From Cyanobacteria bacterium TGS_CYA1 (GTDB taxonomy: Bacteria; Cyanobacteriota; Vampirovibrionia; Obscuribacterales; Obscuribacteraceae): 64,000 nt of DNA. Numbering within the stretch: the first letter of the stretch is position 1; every line of letters begins with the position of its first letter. A program made the translations under genes and the position numbers. Below, in pieces: positions 25,129 to 33,856 of this stretch. The notes beneath the pieces are model-generated. The model saw nothing but the letters and a program-made list of their open reading frames with translations. It had not been told where the DNA came from and searched no databases. The DNA is taken from contig JAHCIQ010000002.1 in assembly GCA_026129135.1 (NCBI GenBank), forward strand, positions 310,001 to 374,000, in the 5' to 3' direction.

Positions 25129-26118
25129 ATGACTCCATTGCTCGAAATCAGAAATCTAAATACGGTTTTTTATACAGAAGAAGGCGCGGTACAAGCTGTA
25201 AACGGTGTCAATTTGTCCATAGACCGCGGACAGGTGCTGGGAGTCGTTGGTGAGTCTGGATGCGGAAAGTCTATTACGTCTTTGTCTGTTCTGGGACTTG
25301 TGCCACCACCTGGACGTATTGCCCGGGGCGAAATTATTTTTGATGGCGTGGACCTGACCAAACTTTCTGAGCGTGATTTGCAAAAAATCAGGGGAAAGAA
25401 AATAGCTTATATTCCTCAAGACCCAATGATGTCGCTCAATCCGGTTTATACCGTAGGCTCGCAAATTGTCGAGACGATTGTTTTGCACCAGAAAGTAGAC
25501 AAACGCGAAGCGCGCAAACGTGCAATCGAGGTGCTCGATCAGGTAAAAATCCCGCAGTCTTACAAGCGTATAGACGATTATCCTCACCAGTTCTCGGGCG
25601 GTATGCGCCAGCGTGTGATGATTGCCATGGCGCTTTCTTGCAAGCCGCAGCTTCTGATTGCAGACGAGCCTACTACTGCACTCGATGTCACTGTGCAAGC
25701 CCAGATACTGGATTTATTGCGGGCAATTCAGCGTGAAGAAGGCACGGCAATCATGATGATCACGCACGATCTGGGTGTAGTTGCAGAAATGTGCGACCAT
25801 GTGGCAGTGATGTACGCAGGGTCTATCGTTGAATCCGCGCCAGTTTCGCTCTTGTTCAAAGATCCAAAGCATCCGTATACTCGCGGACTTATCGACTGTA
25901 TTCCAAAATCGAAGAACAGTAAGGCGCATAAGACGGATAAGACAGATAAGCCGGATAAATTAAAACCCATCGAAGGGCAGCCGCCCAATCTGATTAACCT
26001 GCCGGATGCATGTCGTTTTGCCGACCGCTGTCCGCTTGTAATCGACGATTGTCTGACTTCGTTTCCCCCGCTGGAAGAGAAGGCGCCCGAGCATTTTGCT
26101 CGTTGTATCCGCGTTTAA
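25129..26118 (+). CDS. oppD: oligopeptide/dipeptide ABC transporter ATP-binding protein
   Basis: 329-aa ABC ATPase of the OppD/DppD type. Walker A is GESGCGKS (about 41-48), the Q-loop lies around YIPQDP, the signature is [15 protein letters not shown] and Walker B is [12 protein letters not shown], with the H-loop MITHD. The C-terminal oligopeptide-specific zinc/iron-cluster-like region ([12 protein letters not shown]) is present. A Lys/Asp-rich insert (residues about 265-282) precedes it and is not typical. No permease or binding-protein gene is adjacent, so the remaining subunits must be elsewhere. Confidence 0.88.
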   Translation: MTPLLEIRNLNTVFYTEEGAVQAVNGVNLSIDRGQVLGVVGESGCGKSITSLSVLGLVPPPGRIARGEIIFDGVDLTKLSERDLQKIRGKKIAYIPQDPMMSLNPVYTVGSQIVETIVLHQKVDKREARKRAIEVLDQVKIPQSYKRIDDYPHQFSGGMRQRVMIAMALSCKPQLLIADEPTTALDVTVQAQILDLLRAIQREEGTAIMMITHDLGVVAEMCDHVAVMYAGSIVESAPVSLLFKDPKHPYTRGLIDCIPKSKNSKAHKTDKTDKPDKLKPIEGQPPNLINLPDACRFADRCPLVIDDCLTSFPPLEEKAPEHFARCIRV

Positions 26119-26232
26119 ATCGACATAATCAACTGTTGCCAACTGTTAAGTACGTGAGAAAATTAGTACTTTGTCGTTCATTTATATAAATCAATCTATA
26201 TAAATTGTCTTGGAGGCCTCGCGGTCACTGGT

Positions 26233-27957
26233 ATGCGTATTCCTACAACCAAACAAATCCGCTCTTTAGAAGAAGAATGGATTCAGGCGTTCGACTCGCC
26301 CTGGGGTCAGGTTTTGATGGAAATAGCCGGGCGTGGAGCTGCGATGCGCGCGCTCAAGATGTGGCAGGAGAGCCCTGGCAACGTTTTGATTTTGTGCGGC
26401 ACCGGCAACAACGGTGGCGATGGTCTCGTGGTGGCACGTTATCTCACACTCTGGGGTGTGCCAGTATCTGTTTGTTTAATTGACCGAAAAACTGAGGGCG
26501 AACAGCTTTCTATCAAGTCGTCATCAAAAGGCGGTCAGGCGCTTGCCGAGTCTGATCAAATAGTCGAAATAAAGATGACCAGCAAAGAAGCTCAGGTCAA
26601 TAAAGACATTCTGGTCAAAATGAATGTACCCATAAGAGTTTTAGACCCTGCAAGCATGGTTTCTGAACATCGTTTGCAAGACAGCGACACTGGTGCCATT
26701 TTGTCTGATCCTGTAATCGACCAGATCTTTTTCGACACTACACTTGTAATTGATGCCATATTTGGTACCGGGCTTGCGCGCGATGTCGAAGGCGTTCACC
26801 GCCGCGTAATCGAAGCTGTGAACAGATCGGGCAAACGTGTAATTTCAATAGACATGCCGTCTGGGATTAATTCAGACACCGGTCAAATAAATGGTGCCGC
26901 CATTAGAGCGGACGAAACTGTCACTTTTGGTTATCTCAAACCAGGTCTCATGTGTTATCCAGGGACTAATTACAAAGGTAATATCTCGATAGTCGATATC
27001 GGTCTGCCAGAGATTCCAGACAATTTGCCTGATATCAATCTTTCAACTATCGAGCTTGTGCGCGAAATGCTTCCCATCCGTCCTGCAAATTCGCACAAAG
27101 GATCTTTTGGTCATGTGTTGTGTGTGGCAGGTAGCGAAGGTATGCAAGGAGCAGCCACTCTTGCAGCACTCAGCGCCATGCGCACTGGAGCTGGATTGGT
27201 TTATCTTGCTGCACCAAAATCGGTGTCGCAACAAGTTTCGATTCCAGAGCTTATTTGCAAACCGATGCCCGAGACAGAAAGTGGAAGTCTCAACAAAGAA
27301 GCTGTCAAAAAAATGAAAAAACAGCTCGACATTGTTCAAGCAGCAATTGTTGGACCTGGACTTTCGACCGAGCCAGAGACTGTGGACGCAGTATGTCAGT
27401 TGTTATCTGAAATCAGCTGTCCTTGCGTTGTCGATGCCGATGCACTGAATGCCCTTGCAACCAAGGGTGGTGCCGATTCGTTTAGTTTGCCCGACACTGG
27501 CGAATTTGTTTTGACTCCGCATCCAAAAGAGTTATCGCGCTTGCTTAATTGCACGACTGAAGATATTCAAAAAGACAGAATCAAAGCGGCAATCGACGCC
27601 GCCAAAAAATTCAACGCCGTTATTGTACTCAAAGGCGCAATGACTGTTATCGCCAACTGGAACGAAGAAGTATTCATAAATCCAACCGGCAATCCTGGAA
27701 TGGCAACTGCTGGAGCCGGAGACGTTTTAGCCGGTATCATCGGCGGATTACTCGCCCAGAGAGTCGATCCTATGCAAGCTGCAATTCTTGGTGTTTATAT
27801 CCATGGACGCGCAGGCGATTTACTGAGCGAACAATTGGGCGATGCCGGATTGCTCGCGTCCGATATTTTGCAAGCGATACCAATTGCAGTGACAAGTATC
27901 AAGTCGGCTGAGCGCAGTCGTCTTGAAGCAGATATTTTAGACGCAGATGCTACTTAA
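26233..27957 (+). CDS. nnr: bifunctional NAD(P)H-hydrate epimerase/dehydratase
   Basis: 574-aa two-domain repair enzyme. The N-terminal YjeF/NnrE epimerase has CGTGNNGGDGLVVARYL (about 55-71) and VIDAIFGTGL (about 172-181). The C-terminal ADP-dependent (S)-NAD(P)H-hydrate dehydratase (NnrD) has HKGSFGHVLCVAGS, VVDADALNAL, LTPHPKELSRL and the nucleotide/catalytic NPTGNPGMATAGAGDVL. It converts damaged NADHX/NADPHX back to NAD(P)H. Between strands at about 81-171 there are about 40 residues more than usual, a charged insertion (EGEQLSIKSSSKGG...). It is probably a single-gene unit ending before a convergent terminator region. Confidence 0.92.
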   Translation: MRIPTTKQIRSLEEEWIQAFDSPWGQVLMEIAGRGAAMRALKMWQESPGNVLILCGTGNNGGDGLVVARYLTLWGVPVSVCLIDRKTEGEQLSIKSSSKGGQALAESDQIVEIKMTSKEAQVNKDILVKMNVPIRVLDPASMVSEHRLQDSDTGAILSDPVIDQIFFDTTLVIDAIFGTGLARDVEGVHRRVIEAVNRSGKRVISIDMPSGINSDTGQINGAAIRADETVTFGYLKPGLMCYPGTNYKGNISIVDIGLPEIPDNLPDINLSTIELVREMLPIRPANSHKGSFGHVLCVAGSEGMQGAATLAALSAMRTGAGLVYLAAPKSVSQQVSIPELICKPMPETESGSLNKEAVKKMKKQLDIVQAAIVGPGLSTEPETVDAVCQLLSEISCPCVVDADALNALATKGGADSFSLPDTGEFVLTPHPKELSRLLNCTTEDIQKDRIKAAIDAAKKFNAVIVLKGAMTVIANWNEEVFINPTGNPGMATAGAGDVLAGIIGGLLAQRVDPMQAAILGVYIHGRAGDLLSEQLGDAGLLASDILQAIPIAVTSIKSAERSRLEADILDADAT

Positions 27958-27985
27958 ATCTCACTACTGTACGCAAGGTCTTTTT

Positions 27986-28023
27986 GAAAAATATGTCTGA
28001 CGTCCAGGCCCCGGGGCTCAGAC
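27986..28023 (-). terminator. hairpin with T-run, terminator of the LD-carboxypeptidase operon (CCAGGCCCCGGGG type, copy 2)
   Basis: GTCTGA (27995-28000) pairs with TCAGAC (28018-28023) around CGTCCAGGCCCCGGGGC. On the minus strand the stem is followed by ATATTTTTC (27994 to 27986), the layout of an intrinsic terminator for the genes 30048-28106. The apex is shared with the hairpin at 22542-22583. Confidence 0.55.
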
Positions 28024-28052
28024 GAAAATAAAAACGCACCTGTGACTAGACA

Positions 28053-28123
28053 AATGCGAGCTAATTCAATGCGAGCTAATTCAATGCGAGCTAAATCAAT
28101 GCAAGCTAAACTAATGCTGGCTC
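28053..28123. repeat. 15-bp tandem repeat, about 4.7 copies, containing in-frame stop codons
   Basis: The unit AATGCGAGCTAATTC repeats at 28053, 28068, 28083, 28098 and partially at 28113, the later copies diverging slightly. It covers the last codons, stop and 3' flank of the minus-strand gene 28106-29041. In that gene's reading frame the unit reads GCA-TTG-AAT-TAG-CTC, so each copy supplies another TAG stop. It probably arose by slippage. Confidence 0.8.
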
Positions 28124-29041
28124 GGCAAATTCTATTTTGCCGTTAGTAGCATCTAGCTTTGCTTTGATTCCAATTGGCATGACACGAGAAAAAGACGAAT
28201 CGCCAATTGGCATATTAAAAGTAGTCGGCACTTTATGCTCGATTACTCGCTCGCTCAAAATATCTTGATACGACTTCATCGATGCTGAGTCTTTGGGTCC
28301 GCAATCGGGGAATTCGCCAAAAGCAATCCCGGCGATTCGCTTTAGATAACCAGCCAGGTGCAAATTAGTGAAACACCGCTCGATTATGTCGTTGCGCTCG
28401 CTACGCTCGCAAAAGAAGACTATTTTGTTCGTAAAGTGGGCACTGTATTTGGTTCCCATCAAAGATGCAAGGGCATTCATATTGCCACCAATCACGATGC
28501 CCTGAGCGGTGCCAGCAAATGGAGTGTGGTGAAAACCAGCAGGAAATGTAGAAAGACTCGGGGTGATAGATGGCAAGATATTTGTGGACGCCAGAGTCTG
28601 TTTGATTTCGCTTATACATTCGACTTTGTCTACAGAACAAATATTTGGTCCGTGAAATACGACCATTCCACCCTGGTATTGAAGAGCGGTCAATAGACAG
28701 GTATTTTCGTGCGAGCCCATAAAAACTTTAGGGTGTTTTTTGATGCGACTAAAATCGAGATGCGCAAGCGTTTTGATACTACCAAATCCACCTTCAAGAC
28801 AAAAGATGCCAGCGATAGAATCGTCCAGAAATGCATCCATAATGTCCTGGGCGCGCTCTTGATCGGTGCCGGCAAGATAGCCATTAATAGTAAGAGCATG
28901 TTTTGCAATTACTGGTTTGAAGCCCATTTTCTCGACTACCGCTTCAGCACGCGCAACAGCCTGGACGCTTTCGGGACGAGAAGCCGGACTTATGAGGGCT
29001 ATACGTGAACCTTTTTTGAGTGCTTCGGGTTTGGTGGTCAT
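28106..29041 (-). CDS. LD-carboxypeptidase (S66) paralogue lacking catalytic Ser and His
   Basis: 311-aa member of peptidase family S66 by overall sequence (FHGP at 130-132, KIVFFCER, GIAFGEF). In S66 enzymes the triad is Ser in GYSDxT, Glu in the xEDxxE segment and His in the late GH motif. Here GYSDIT is replaced by GSHENT (residues 109-114), putting His111 in place of Ser. The His position is Asp281 (IGDSS), and only Glu212 remains. It is therefore probably not an active peptidase. It overlaps the canonical paralogue at 29038-30048 by 4 nt. It may regulate or pair with that enzyme, or have a new role. Confidence 0.85.
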   Translation of the reverse strand: MTTKPEALKKGSRIALISPASRPESVQAVARAEAVVEKMGFKPVIAKHALTINGYLAGTDQERAQDIMDAFLDDSIAGIFCLEGGFGSIKTLAHLDFSRIKKHPKVFMGSHENTCLLTALQYQGGMVVFHGPNICSVDKVECISEIKQTLASTNILPSITPSLSTFPAGFHHTPFAGTAQGIVIGGNMNALASLMGTKYSAHFTNKIVFFCERSERNDIIERCFTNLHLAGYLKRIAGIAFGEFPDCGPKDSASMKSYQDILSERVIEHKVPTTFNMPIGDSSFSRVMPIGIKAKLDATNGKIEFAEPALV

Positions 29042-30048
29042 GGCGAAACCGCAGCCTCCTCGATAGAAAGCACCACATTTGATGACTGTTTGTTTTTGTT
29101 TGCCACGAGTCGGGCTTTGAGTCCAAGAGGCAAAGTCATTTTTTCGCTTGAATGTCCAAGACGCATTCCATAGACAACAGGTGCGTGAAAATCAGTAAAG
29201 CGTTCTTTGAATATGCGCTCGATGCTTACAGAAAGCGACATTCGCTCGCGCTTATTTGCACCTGGTTTACAGCCGACACACTCGCCGATGATAAGTCCTT
29301 TGATGTGGTCGAATTTTCCGGCAAGGTCTAATTGGGTGATCATTCTATCGATGCTGTGCGGTTCTTCACTTACGTCTTCGATGAATAAAATTTTGTTTTC
29401 AGTTTCGATTTCGTATCTGGTGCCCATCAATTGTTTTATGAGAGTGAGACAGCCACCAGTGATTTGTCCTACAGCCTGGCCGCCCGCTAAAATCATGCGT
29501 GTGGGTGGATAGTCTGGTGCCCATTCTTTGGGCTTGGGGTCGGCGATTTCACCAATTGGATCTTGTTGCATTACTGCTTTTAGAAAATATTCGTAAGTGT
29601 ACGGGCTTTCAAAAAATGAGCTGGCTGTAGGCCCGTGAAAAGTGACGAGACCGGTTTTTTGATGAATAGCGAGCAAGAGAGCCGTTATGTCGCTATAGCC
29701 CATGATTATTTTGGGATTGGCTGCAATTGCATCCCAATCTAAAAGAGGCAAAAGACGTGCGCTGCCATTGCCACCGCGAATGGCTAATATCGCTTTGATT
29801 TGTTTGTCTTGAAAAAATTTGTTCAAGTCCGAGGCACGGTCTTTGTCAGAGCCAGCAAGATCGCCAAGTGAATCGAATAAGTGATCACCAAGTACCGGAA
29901 TAAGACCCAGCTCCGAAAATCGCTTCATGGCGAATTCGAGCTTGCCTTCTTCAAAGCTTGGCGAGGCAGGGGCAACTATGCCAATTTTGTCCCCGCGTTT
30001 CAAAACAGAAGGTTTTACTAAAGGAAGAGTCTCAGATGAGGTATTCAC
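29038..30048 (-). CDS. ldcA: LD-carboxypeptidase (murein tetrapeptide carboxypeptidase, S66)
   Basis: 336-aa peptidase family S66 protein, a cytoplasmic enzyme that trims the terminal D-Ala from recycled murein tetrapeptides. The triad is recognisable: Ser119 in MGYSDITAL, Glu224 in LFIEDVSEE and His299 in MRLGHSS. The FHGP (137-140) and GGNGSARLLPLLD elements are typical. It is the first gene of a two-gene minus-strand operon, with the degenerate paralogue following by ATGA overlap. It would function in peptidoglycan recycling alongside the NagZ-like enzyme at 45981. Confidence 0.9.
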   Translation of the reverse strand: MNTSSETLPLVKPSVLKRGDKIGIVAPASPSFEEGKLEFAMKRFSELGLIPVLGDHLFDSLGDLAGSDKDRASDLNKFFQDKQIKAILAIRGGNGSARLLPLLDWDAIAANPKIIMGYSDITALLLAIHQKTGLVTFHGPTASSFFESPYTYEYFLKAVMQQDPIGEIADPKPKEWAPDYPPTRMILAGGQAVGQITGGCLTLIKQLMGTRYEIETENKILFIEDVSEEPHSIDRMITQLDLAGKFDHIKGLIIGECVGCKPGANKRERMSLSVSIERIFKERFTDFHAPVVYGMRLGHSSEKMTLPLGLKARLVANKNKQSSNVVLSIEEAAVSP

Positions 30049-30097
30049 TGATATTATTTAGGGTCTAAATTTGGCTTTTGTCGTTGCAGGGTTTTTT

Positions 30098-31348
30098 ATG
30101 ATGGTTGAGGCGCATTCAAAAGTGAAGTCCGGGGTGCAATCTGGCACTGACATTACTTCCTCTGGTCTATACAGTCAAGAACAATTAGGCTGGCTCAAAC
30201 TGGCCAGACAATTTGCTGACAACATCAGTATCGAAGAGACCATGGCGAGCGACAAGAAAAATGAGTTTCGTCGCGACCTGTTCGAAAAGGCATGTCAAGT
30301 CGGATTTGGTGCTCTGCCTTTCATAAAAGACTTTGGTGGCAAGGGCGGCGACTATACGAGTTTCTGCCTGGTCAACGAAGAATTCGCCAGACGCTGCGTG
30401 CCGGTCATGTCGTCTGTGGGCGTGCACATTTTGTGCCAGGAGCCTATTTATCGTTTTGGTACGCAAGAACAAAAAGAAAAATATTTGACCCATTGCTCAA
30501 GCGGCAAGCACTTGGCAGCCTTTGGTCTAACCGAGCCCAATGCCGGCTCAGACACTGCAGCACTTCAGACTCAAGCACACTTCGATTCTGCTACAAACGA
30601 ATACGTGATCAACGGCACCAAAACATTTATCACAAGTGGTGCCTCTGCCGATATTTTCATCGTCATGGCAAAAATCTCGGGCGAGCCGCATGTGCCGTTT
30701 CCAGATCTGAAAGATGGCAAGAAAGACCAGACTATCACTGCTTTTATAGTCGAGCGCGGTTTTCCTGGCTTTGAAATCGGACAGAAGTTCGACATGCTAG
30801 GAATGCGCGGATATTCTACTTGCGAGCTTGTTTTTACAGATTGTCGCGTGCCAGCACATAACGTTCTTGGTCAGCCAGGGCAGGGGCGCAAAGTCGCTTT
30901 GTCCAGCCTGGCAAAAGGTCGCGTCACTATCGCCGCTCAAGCAACAGGCTGGGCGCAAGGCGCTCTTGATGCCCTTTTGAAAGGACTCAAAGATCAAAGC
31001 AAAGATATGACACCAGAGCAACTGGTCAATTCGACTGAATTTGCCCAAGTCGCAGCTCAGATTGGCGAGCTTGCAATTCAGGTAGAAGCAGCTCGGGTGC
31101 TTACCTATCAGGCTGCCGCCACTGTCGACAGAGGTGCTGCGGATGTCACACTTGCTGCGATGGCTAAAATCACTGCTACTGATGCGGCGATGAAAGTATC
31201 GACAGAGGCGATGTCTATTCTTGGTATGGCGGGACTCAAGCCAGAGCTGCTGCTGGAGCGCATCTTCCGCGACGCCAAAGCAGGACAGATATATGAAGGC
31301 ACCAATCAGATTCAGCGCATGCTCATCGGACGCGATTTGATCAAATAA
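30098..31348 (+). CDS. acyl-CoA dehydrogenase
   Basis: 416-aa FAD-dependent acyl-CoA dehydrogenase, an alpha-helical N-domain, beta-barrel middle and helical C-domain family. Visible landmarks are LAAFGLTEPNAGSD (FAD/substrate loop), KTFITSG, GMRGYSTCEL and the C-terminal catalytic region GQIYEGTNQIQR, whose Glu is the general base. The start is placed at ATG 30098 with AGGG 6 nt upstream; an in-frame TTG at 30071 would add nine residues. Chain-length specificity cannot be told. It is the first gene of an operon with a membrane protein and a prenyl synthase. Confidence 0.9.
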   Translation: MMVEAHSKVKSGVQSGTDITSSGLYSQEQLGWLKLARQFADNISIEETMASDKKNEFRRDLFEKACQVGFGALPFIKDFGGKGGDYTSFCLVNEEFARRCVPVMSSVGVHILCQEPIYRFGTQEQKEKYLTHCSSGKHLAAFGLTEPNAGSDTAALQTQAHFDSATNEYVINGTKTFITSGASADIFIVMAKISGEPHVPFPDLKDGKKDQTITAFIVERGFPGFEIGQKFDMLGMRGYSTCELVFTDCRVPAHNVLGQPGQGRKVALSSLAKGRVTIAAQATGWAQGALDALLKGLKDQSKDMTPEQLVNSTEFAQVAAQIGELAIQVEAARVLTYQAAATVDRGAADVTLAAMAKITATDAAMKVSTEAMSILGMAGLKPELLLERIFRDAKAGQIYEGTNQIQRMLIGRDLIK

Positions 31349-31353
31349 ACAAA

Positions 31354-31944
31354 ATGGAACCCAGAGAATCGAAGCAAGAATTATTTTTGGTGAGCGAACA
31401 CCCCGAAGTGTTCGGTCCTTTGACTGACGCATTTCAAGCCATTAATCGCGACAAGCTCATTCAAAAAGCGAAGCTTGCGCTCAATTGCTTGATTGTGTTT
31501 TTGCTTCTGCTTGCAGCACCAATCGCTTATCGCGTTTATGTGGAGCTTCAGGCACCACAGGCTGCAAACGGCGAAGTGTGGATGGATACTATAAAAATCA
31601 TTGCTCTTTATATCTGCATCGCGCTTACTTTATTATTGATTGGGCTTGGAATGTATTATTTCAGACTCAAGCATCTGCTCATGCAAATGGAGGAAAACGC
31701 AGAGCTCGGGCGCGATATGGCTCGAGTGATGTTTCCGTATTACAGGCAAGAATTGCAGGAAATCAAACACAAGATAAAAGGCGCAACTGCAGTCAATCAA
31801 GAAGATGCGCAAGGATTTGCCACCATAGTGAAATCTTTGATGCCAGTGGCGCAAATGCTTTTGAAGAAAGACGCAAGCATTCTAAACTGGGGCATGCAGG
31901 GTCTCAAGCTTTATAAATCGTTTTCTGGATTTTTCAAAAAATGA
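31354..31944 (+). CDS. two-TM membrane protein of unknown function
   Basis: 196-aa protein with two transmembrane helices (residues about 42-62, LIVFLLLLAAPIAYRVYV, and about 81-106, IALYICIALTLLLIGLGMYYF). A hydrophilic C-terminal region of about 90 residues has amphipathic helices and faces the side set by an even number of crossings. No known motif. The stop overlaps the prenyl synthase start by 4 nt and it starts 5 nt after the acyl-CoA dehydrogenase, so it is part of this operon. Confidence 0.7.
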   Translation: MEPRESKQELFLVSEHPEVFGPLTDAFQAINRDKLIQKAKLALNCLIVFLLLLAAPIAYRVYVELQAPQAANGEVWMDTIKIIALYICIALTLLLIGLGMYYFRLKHLLMQMEENAELGRDMARVMFPYYRQELQEIKHKIKGATAVNQEDAQGFATIVKSLMPVAQMLLKKDASILNWGMQGLKLYKSFSGFFKK

Positions 31945-32936
31945 TGACTAAAACTCATTCTTTAGACATGCAGGCTTATACCAAACCAAGACGCGACGCC
32001 ATCGAGTCCGAACTGGAATCGGTTCTTTCAAAATGGGAAAACGATAAGCGCGTCCCTATGATTTTGTCCGAGAGTATGCGGTATTCGCTCATGTCTCCAG
32101 GTAAGCGAATGCGCGCACTTTTGTGCCTGGCAGCATGTGAAACTGTTCTATATATAAAGAACGGCGCCCATAGCGAATCTCAAGATTACGATTTAAACAA
32201 TTTCAATCAATTCAATAAAACTGTGTTCGAGCAGGTAAAAGCACTTGCCTGTTCAATTGAAATGATTCACGCCATGAGTTTGATTCATGACGATTTACCC
32301 TGTCTGGACAACGACGATATGCGCCGGGGTAAAGCCACTAATCATGTGGTTTTTGGCGAAGCAATGGCACTTCTTGCTGGCGATGCGCTCATTTTGCGAG
32401 CAGTTGAAAACATAATAGAAGGAACGCCCGAATCGGTTTCAAAAGATGCCGTGCTTGAAGTCATAAAAGAATTGTCTATTGCGGCAGGCGCTCCAGGAAT
32501 GGTTGGCGGTCAGGTTTTCGATTTACTCAAAGACGAAGATGTCAAGAGAATTCATGATGAAAAAACTGGTGCATTGATTGCATTCAGTTTGTGGTCTGGG
32601 GCAAGATTCGCCATGAAAGACGGTGTATCGGTGGCGACAAAAGAGCAACTCGACGCCCTTCGCGAATTTGGTCTCGTGCTTGGTCTGGCGTTTCAAATTG
32701 CAGACGACTTGCTAGATATAAATGGAAGTGCTGAAGTTATAGGCAAAACGCCTGGAAAAGATGTCGCCAGTGATAAAGTTACCTGGGTGAGCATTTTCGG
32801 TGAAGATGGTGCAAGAAAGAAATTGTCTCAGCTGCAAGAACAAGGCGAAGCGCTGCTCACTGACCATAATTTGAATTTTGCCCCCTTGCCTGTTCTTTTT
32901 GAATTACTAAGATTTGCCATTACTAGAAGCCACTAA
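31941..32936 (+). CDS. ispA: polyprenyl (farnesyl/geranylgeranyl) diphosphate synthase
   Basis: 331-aa trans-isoprenyl diphosphate synthase. The first Asp-rich motif is HDDLPCLDNDDMRRGK and the second is FQIADDLLDINGS. SPGKRMRALLC precedes them, and the GGQVFDLL segment is typical of FPP/GGPP synthases. The insertion of about 25 residues between helices (KNGAHSESQDYDLNNFNQFNKTVF) is unusual. It makes C15-C20 prenyl diphosphates for quinones, carotenoids or undecaprenyl carriers. The exact product length cannot be told from sequence. It overlaps the previous gene by 4 nt. Confidence 0.9.
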   Translation: MMTKTHSLDMQAYTKPRRDAIESELESVLSKWENDKRVPMILSESMRYSLMSPGKRMRALLCLAACETVLYIKNGAHSESQDYDLNNFNQFNKTVFEQVKALACSIEMIHAMSLIHDDLPCLDNDDMRRGKATNHVVFGEAMALLAGDALILRAVENIIEGTPESVSKDAVLEVIKELSIAAGAPGMVGGQVFDLLKDEDVKRIHDEKTGALIAFSLWSGARFAMKDGVSVATKEQLDALREFGLVLGLAFQIADDLLDINGSAEVIGKTPGKDVASDKVTWVSIFGEDGARKKLSQLQEQGEALLTDHNLNFAPLPVLFELLRFAITRSH

Positions 32937-32938
32937 AT

Positions 32939-33490
32939 ATGAGTTTTGATTCACTAATTTCACTTTTGTCTTTTGCCGACGCATCAAACGTTGTTCAGCC
33001 AGCAAGCACTGTTGACGGCAACGGCAGGGGTTGGCAAGTGATCGTAGTTACTTTATTGTGCAGCCTGCTTGCTCAGTCAGTGAAGATAGTGACCAAATTC
33101 ATTCGCACCGGGCAGTTTGATTTGCGCATATTCGCAAAAACTGGTGGCATGCCATCGAGTCACTCTTGCTGCACTATGGGTATGGCGATTTCAGTTGGGC
33201 TTATTGTCGGCTTCAACACTGTTCCGTTTGCGATTGCCTTGTGTCTTGCCATGATTGTTATGTACGACGCTGCAGGGGTCAGAAGACACGTTGGGCTGCA
33301 GGCTAAAGTACTCAACGAAATGATGACTGAGCTCTTTTCAGAGCACCCACATTTGAGCGGAGAAAAGGTTAAAGAATTTCTAGGACATACTCCATTTGAA
33401 GTTTTGGTCGGAGCTATCTTCGGGACGTTCATCGCATATATCTTTAATTCCCTTGTCATTGGCTCGTTTACGACCTTGCCACCACTTTAA
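32939..33490 (+). CDS. divergent PAP2-family (DUF212/YuiD-like) membrane protein
   Basis: 183-aa membrane protein with the DUF212 signature GGMPSSHSCCTMGMA (about 70-84) and YDAAGVRRHVGLQAKVLNEM (about 109-128), both hallmark segments of the YuiD/DUF212 group related to acid phosphatases of the PAP2 superfamily. Four or five hydrophobic helices. It lies 2 nt after a prenyl diphosphate synthase, so a role in polyprenyl phosphate metabolism is a reasonable inference. No direct function is known. Confidence 0.85.
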   Translation: MSFDSLISLLSFADASNVVQPASTVDGNGRGWQVIVVTLLCSLLAQSVKIVTKFIRTGQFDLRIFAKTGGMPSSHSCCTMGMAISVGLIVGFNTVPFAIALCLAMIVMYDAAGVRRHVGLQAKVLNEMMTELFSEHPHLSGEKVKEFLGHTPFEVLVGAIFGTFIAYIFNSLVIGSFTTLPPL

Positions 33491-33856
33491 GAGTTGTGTT
33501 GCTGAGAGCTGTCGAAGCTGGTTGGATGAGAAGATAGTAATACATGACTTCCATCAAAATCGATCCCGTGTGTTCTATAATCAAGGTCTTGGAAAGCGGT
33601 CTTGTCCCATCCAGAAAAAAACGGTTCATCAGTAAAATGTGACGCCGTTAAGGATCGAAACAAGGCAACTTTTCTTACCTCATTGATGACGTGTGTCAAA
33701 AGCAAGAGTCAATGAATTGTATAAAGTGCGTTGGCAATGCCGCGTCACTAGTTCAAAAATGAACGATACCAGTAGGATTCGTGTTTTTATAGAAAAGGAG
33801 GGATGGCGAATCGAGATCAGTAAATATGTATTCTGGTTTTTTTCGCCGATTAGCTA
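33491..33856. other. intergenic region, 366 bp
   Basis: I see no supported gene. The only notable feature is AAAAGGAGGG immediately before an ATG at about 33803 that opens a six-codon frame (MANRDQ, then TAA), about 50 bp before the tandem-RHH start. It could be a short leader peptide, but the spacing between Shine-Dalgarno and ATG is too short to be confident. No terminator hairpin with T-run was found after the DUF212 gene. Confidence 0.4.

Noticed and set aside
28053..28123. Possible CRISPR array
   Set aside because: The units are adjacent without spacers and only 15 bp long, with no cas genes nearby.
33487..33705. 72-aa minus-strand frame in the intergenic region
   Set aside because: No ribosome-binding site or recognisable composition, and it overlaps the end of the DUF212 gene.
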